A stretch of 8,173 nucleotides of DNA, taken from an uncultured Campylobacter sp. (GTDB lineage: Bacteria > Campylobacterota > Campylobacteria > Campylobacterales > Campylobacteraceae). The stretch covers positions 1 through 8,173 of the forward strand of contig NZ_CALIBB010000209.1 of the NCBI RefSeq assembly GCF_938045595.1, written 5' to 3'. This document shows positions 6,856-8,173 of this stretch, in pieces. A model generated the notes under the pieces. It was not told the origin of the DNA, made no database searches, and saw only the letters and a list, made by a program, of their open reading frames with translations. The first letter of the stretch is position 1, and every line of letters begins with the position of its first letter. A program made the translations under genes and the position numbers.

Positions 6856-7306
6856 CGCTTCTCCTTTTTTCAAATTTTTCATACGCGCCCGCTAAAACGC
6901 AGCCCGCAGCGTAGCAGAGCAGGTCGGCAAAATCAAACGTCCCGCCGATCATTACTTTTAAAATTTTATTTTCTATGCCTAAAATTTGCACGGCGCCAAA
7001 ATACTGCGCTAGCTCCAAAGCCGCCGCAAACGCGAAAATTTTAAGCGGCAAATTTGACGGCGGCGCACTAAAAATAGCCCGAGCCAACGCGTAAAGCAAG
7101 ATGACGGCCAAAACGTCGCCCGCGTAGTGGCGCACGAAACCGCCCTTTATGCAGATCGCGATGTAAATTTCAGCCGCTAAAATCAGAATCGCCGCGGCTA
7201 AAAACACTGGCCTCGCCCTCGCGCTTTGCCTTATTTGCGCCTTTTGCGCACGCTTTTGCGCGTCCTTGGACATGGCATTTTGCTCTCTTAAATTTTCCCC
7301 TCGCAA
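6848..7306 (-). CDS. DUF2809-type small integral membrane protein
   Basis: A 152-residue protein of unknown function. A basic N-terminus (about 1-32, rich in Arg, Lys and Gln) is followed by four hydrophobic segments at roughly 33-53, 62-80, 86-108 and 123-143. The features that suggest DUF2809 are HYAGDVLAVILLYALAR (60-76), the Leu/Ala-rich ALELAQYFG segment (95-103), and LKVMIGGTFDFADLLCYAAG (115-134). The conserved acidic residues fall at membrane edges. The start chosen is TTG at 7306 because AAAAGGAA (7311-7318) stands just before it; an internal ATG at 7273 (MSKDAQ) is the alternative, with a weaker AGAGAG upstream. The gene follows larB after 53 bases and its TAA overlaps the ttdA start by 8 bases (ATGGATAA), so it is very likely in the same transcript. 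Its place between cofactor genes and a hydro-lyase invites a link, but nothing in the sequence shows one. Confidence 0.75.
   Translation of the reverse strand: MRGENLREQNAMSKDAQKRAQKAQIRQSARARPVFLAAAILILAAEIYIAICIKGGFVRHYAGDVLAVILLYALARAIFSAPPSNLPLKIFAFAAALELAQYFGAVQILGIENKILKVMIGGTFDFADLLCYAAGCVLAGAYEKFEKRRSDG
6861..6866 (-). promoter_or_regulatory. Ribosome binding site that decides the ttdA start
   Basis: The minus strand reads AAGGAG, five bases before the ATG at 6855. It lies inside the end of the upstream DUF2809 gene. It supports 6855 over the in-frame ATG at 6882, which follows GGGCGCGT and has no recognisable site. Confidence 0.75.
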
Positions 7307-7310
7307 CGCT

Positions 7311-7318
7311 TTCCTTTT
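7311..7318 (-). promoter_or_regulatory. Ribosome binding site supporting a TTG start for the DUF2809 gene
   Basis: The minus strand reads AAAAGGAA, followed by AGCG and then TTG at 7306. The spacing is the same as for ttdA. This is the reason for preferring TTG to the ATG at 7273. Confidence 0.55.
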
Positions 7319-7359
7319 AAATTTAGCCGTTAAATTTGACCCGCGCAGCGGACGTAAAT

Positions 7360-8106
7360 TTAGAGATGATTTATCAGGCTCGCGTTGTACGCGGCGCCGA
7401 AGCCGTTGTCGATATTTACGACGCTCACGCCGTTTGCGCAGCTGTTTAGCATCGCTAGCAGCGCCGCCAGCCCGCCGAAACTCGCCCCATATCCCACGCT
7501 GGTGGGCACCGCGATCACCGGCACGCTCACGAGGCCTGCAAGCACGCTAGCTAGCGCGCCCTCCATGCCCGCAACCGCGATCACGACCTTTGCGCCACGT
7601 ATCTGCTCTAAATTTGCGATTAGTCTGTGCAGCCCGGCCACGCCCGCGTCGCTAAATTTGCGCACGTCGTTGCCTAAAAATCTCGCCGTCTCGTACGCCT
7701 CCTCCACGACCGCGCCATCGGCGGTGCCGGCAGATACTATCGCGATGTAGCTTTGCGTGAGCGCGGGCTCTTTAAATTTGACGCTGATGACGCGGCCTCG
7801 AGCGTTAAACTCCGCCTGCGGCAGCGTCTCGCGCACCAGCCCAAAAACCCGCTCGTTCGTGCGCGTGATCAGGATATTTTGCCCTCTCGCGCCGATCGCA
7901 CTAGCGATACGCAAAATTTCATCATCCGTCTTGCCCTCGCCGTAGATCACCTCACCCGCGCCGTTTCGCAGTGCGCGCTGAGTGTCGATCTTGGCGCAGC
8001 CCACGTCCTCATAAGGGTAGTTTTTCAGGTATTTTAGCGCCTCTTGCTCGCTCACGCGGCCGCTTTTTATCCTAGCGAAAAGCTCTAAAATTTCATCCTC
8101 TCTCAT
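7360..8106 (-). CDS. larB: Nickel-pincer cofactor biosynthesis protein LarB (pyridinium-3,5-biscarboxylate mononucleotide synthase)
   Basis: LarB performs the first step of nickel-pincer nucleotide synthesis. It carboxylates the pyridinium ring of nicotinic acid adenine dinucleotide and releases AMP, giving the dicarboxylate that LarE sulfurates. The protein is 248 residues, normal for the family. The N-terminal part (1-110) carries the IKSGRVSEQEALKYLKN helix pair and GEVIYGEGKTDDEI (51-64). The C-terminal part is PurE-like: SAGTADGAVVEEA (125-137), AGMEGALASVLAGL (179-192), PVIAVPTSVGYGASFGG (196-212) and MLNSCANG (219-226). Cys223 matches the Cys that forms the covalent substrate adduct in LarB, and NIDNGFGAAY (231-240) ends the fold. 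Start choice: GAGAGGA eight bases before the ATG at 8106 favours it. An ATG three codons upstream (8115) has that site directly abutting it. The larE reading frame ends inside this gene (overlap 14 bases), so the two are probably coupled. Confidence 0.93.
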   Translation of the reverse strand: MREDEILELFARIKSGRVSEQEALKYLKNYPYEDVGCAKIDTQRALRNGAGEVIYGEGKTDDEILRIASAIGARGQNILITRTNERVFGLVRETLPQAEFNARGRVISVKFKEPALTQSYIAIVSAGTADGAVVEEAYETARFLGNDVRKFSDAGVAGLHRLIANLEQIRGAKVVIAVAGMEGALASVLAGLVSVPVIAVPTSVGYGASFGGLAALLAMLNSCANGVSVVNIDNGFGAAYNASLINHL

Positions 8107-8173
8107 GCAAAACATCCTCTCTAAGCCCCTTTAGATCGAGCGTCACCTCCGCAGCGCCAAGCGTTACGAGCTG
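8093..8173 (-). CDS. larE: LarE-type sacrificial sulfur transferase, C-terminal fragment (rest beyond window)
   Basis: Of the three minus-strand frames entering from the right edge, only one stays open: 26 codons ending in TGA at 8093-8095. They read LVTLGAAEVTLDLKGLREDV after the first Gln. This resembles the end of LarE (consensus near LGF-YVTLDL-GYRSGSMNE), the ATP-dependent enzyme that donates sulfur to the LarB product. Position supports it: it sits directly upstream of larB with a 14-base overlap. The catalytic PP-loop domain and sulfur-donor Cys lie outside the window, so the call rests on a short match plus context. Confidence 0.65.
   Translation of the reverse strand, partial: QLVTLGAAEVTLDLKGLREDVLHERG

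Noticed and set aside
6856..6882. Upstream ATG start for ttdA at 6882
   Set aside because: No ribosome site before it, longer overlap with the preceding gene, and the N-terminus from 6855 aligns with E. coli TtdA without the extra residues.
7307..7359. Possible terminator between larB and the DUF2809 gene
   Set aside because: Only a 4-bp CCGC/GCGG pairing and no following U tract; the genes are more likely co-transcribed.
7385..8037. Plus-strand frames of 62-121 codons opposite larB
   Set aside because: Antisense to LarB, which has full-length family motifs; their composition is typical of mirror translation of GC-rich coding sequence.

Overview
The window looks like a chromosomal segment of a relatively GC-rich Campylobacter (or close epsilonproteobacterial relative), of the C. 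showae / C. rectus / C. gracilis kind. This is an inference from three things. The hexamer AAATTT recurs inside and between genes. Third codon positions are GC-rich while spacers are AT-rich. The gene content suits an anaerobic or microaerophilic acid-metabolising organism: pyruvate:ferredoxin oxidoreductase and an oxygen-sensitive Fe-S hydro-lyase. No transposase, integrase, phage gene, CRISPR array, tRNA or rRNA was seen.

Layout. (1) 1-3102, minus: pyruvate:ferredoxin/flavodoxin oxidoreductase (nifJ/por), 1034 codons visible without an in-frame stop; the C-terminus runs off the left edge. (2) 3103-3880: a divergent spacer of about 780 bases with a good promoter-like TATAAT for the rightward gene, a possible 36-codon leader ORF ending in an ATGA overlap with the next start, and a short coding-looking stretch that may be a gene remnant. 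(3) 3881-5044, plus: a 12-TM MFS exporter of the SotB family. (4) 5045-5341: a convergent spacer with a strong imperfect hairpin that could terminate transcription from both sides. (5) 5342-8173, minus: a tightly packed cluster read right to left as larE (only its last 26 codons and stop), larB, a DUF2809-type membrane protein, ttdA and ttdB. Three of the four junctions overlap (larE/larB, DUF2809/ttdA and ttdA/ttdB); the larB/DUF2809 gap is only 53 bases.

How the genes may work together. NifJ joins pyruvate and acetyl-CoA to low-potential electron carriers. TtdAB is a two-subunit [4Fe-4S] class I hydro-lyase. It resembles L(+)-tartrate dehydratase (tartrate to oxaloacetate) in detail, but could act as a fumarase (malate/fumarate), which would suit fumarate respiration. 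LarB and LarE make the nickel-pincer nucleotide cofactor used by LarA-type 2-hydroxyacid racemases and epimerases. Their apparent co-transcription with a 2-hydroxyacid dehydratase is the most suggestive feature here: a racemase working on lactate, malate or tartrate could supply the right stereoisomer to TtdAB. No larA or larC lies in the window, so this link is a hypothesis. No wholly new system was recognised.
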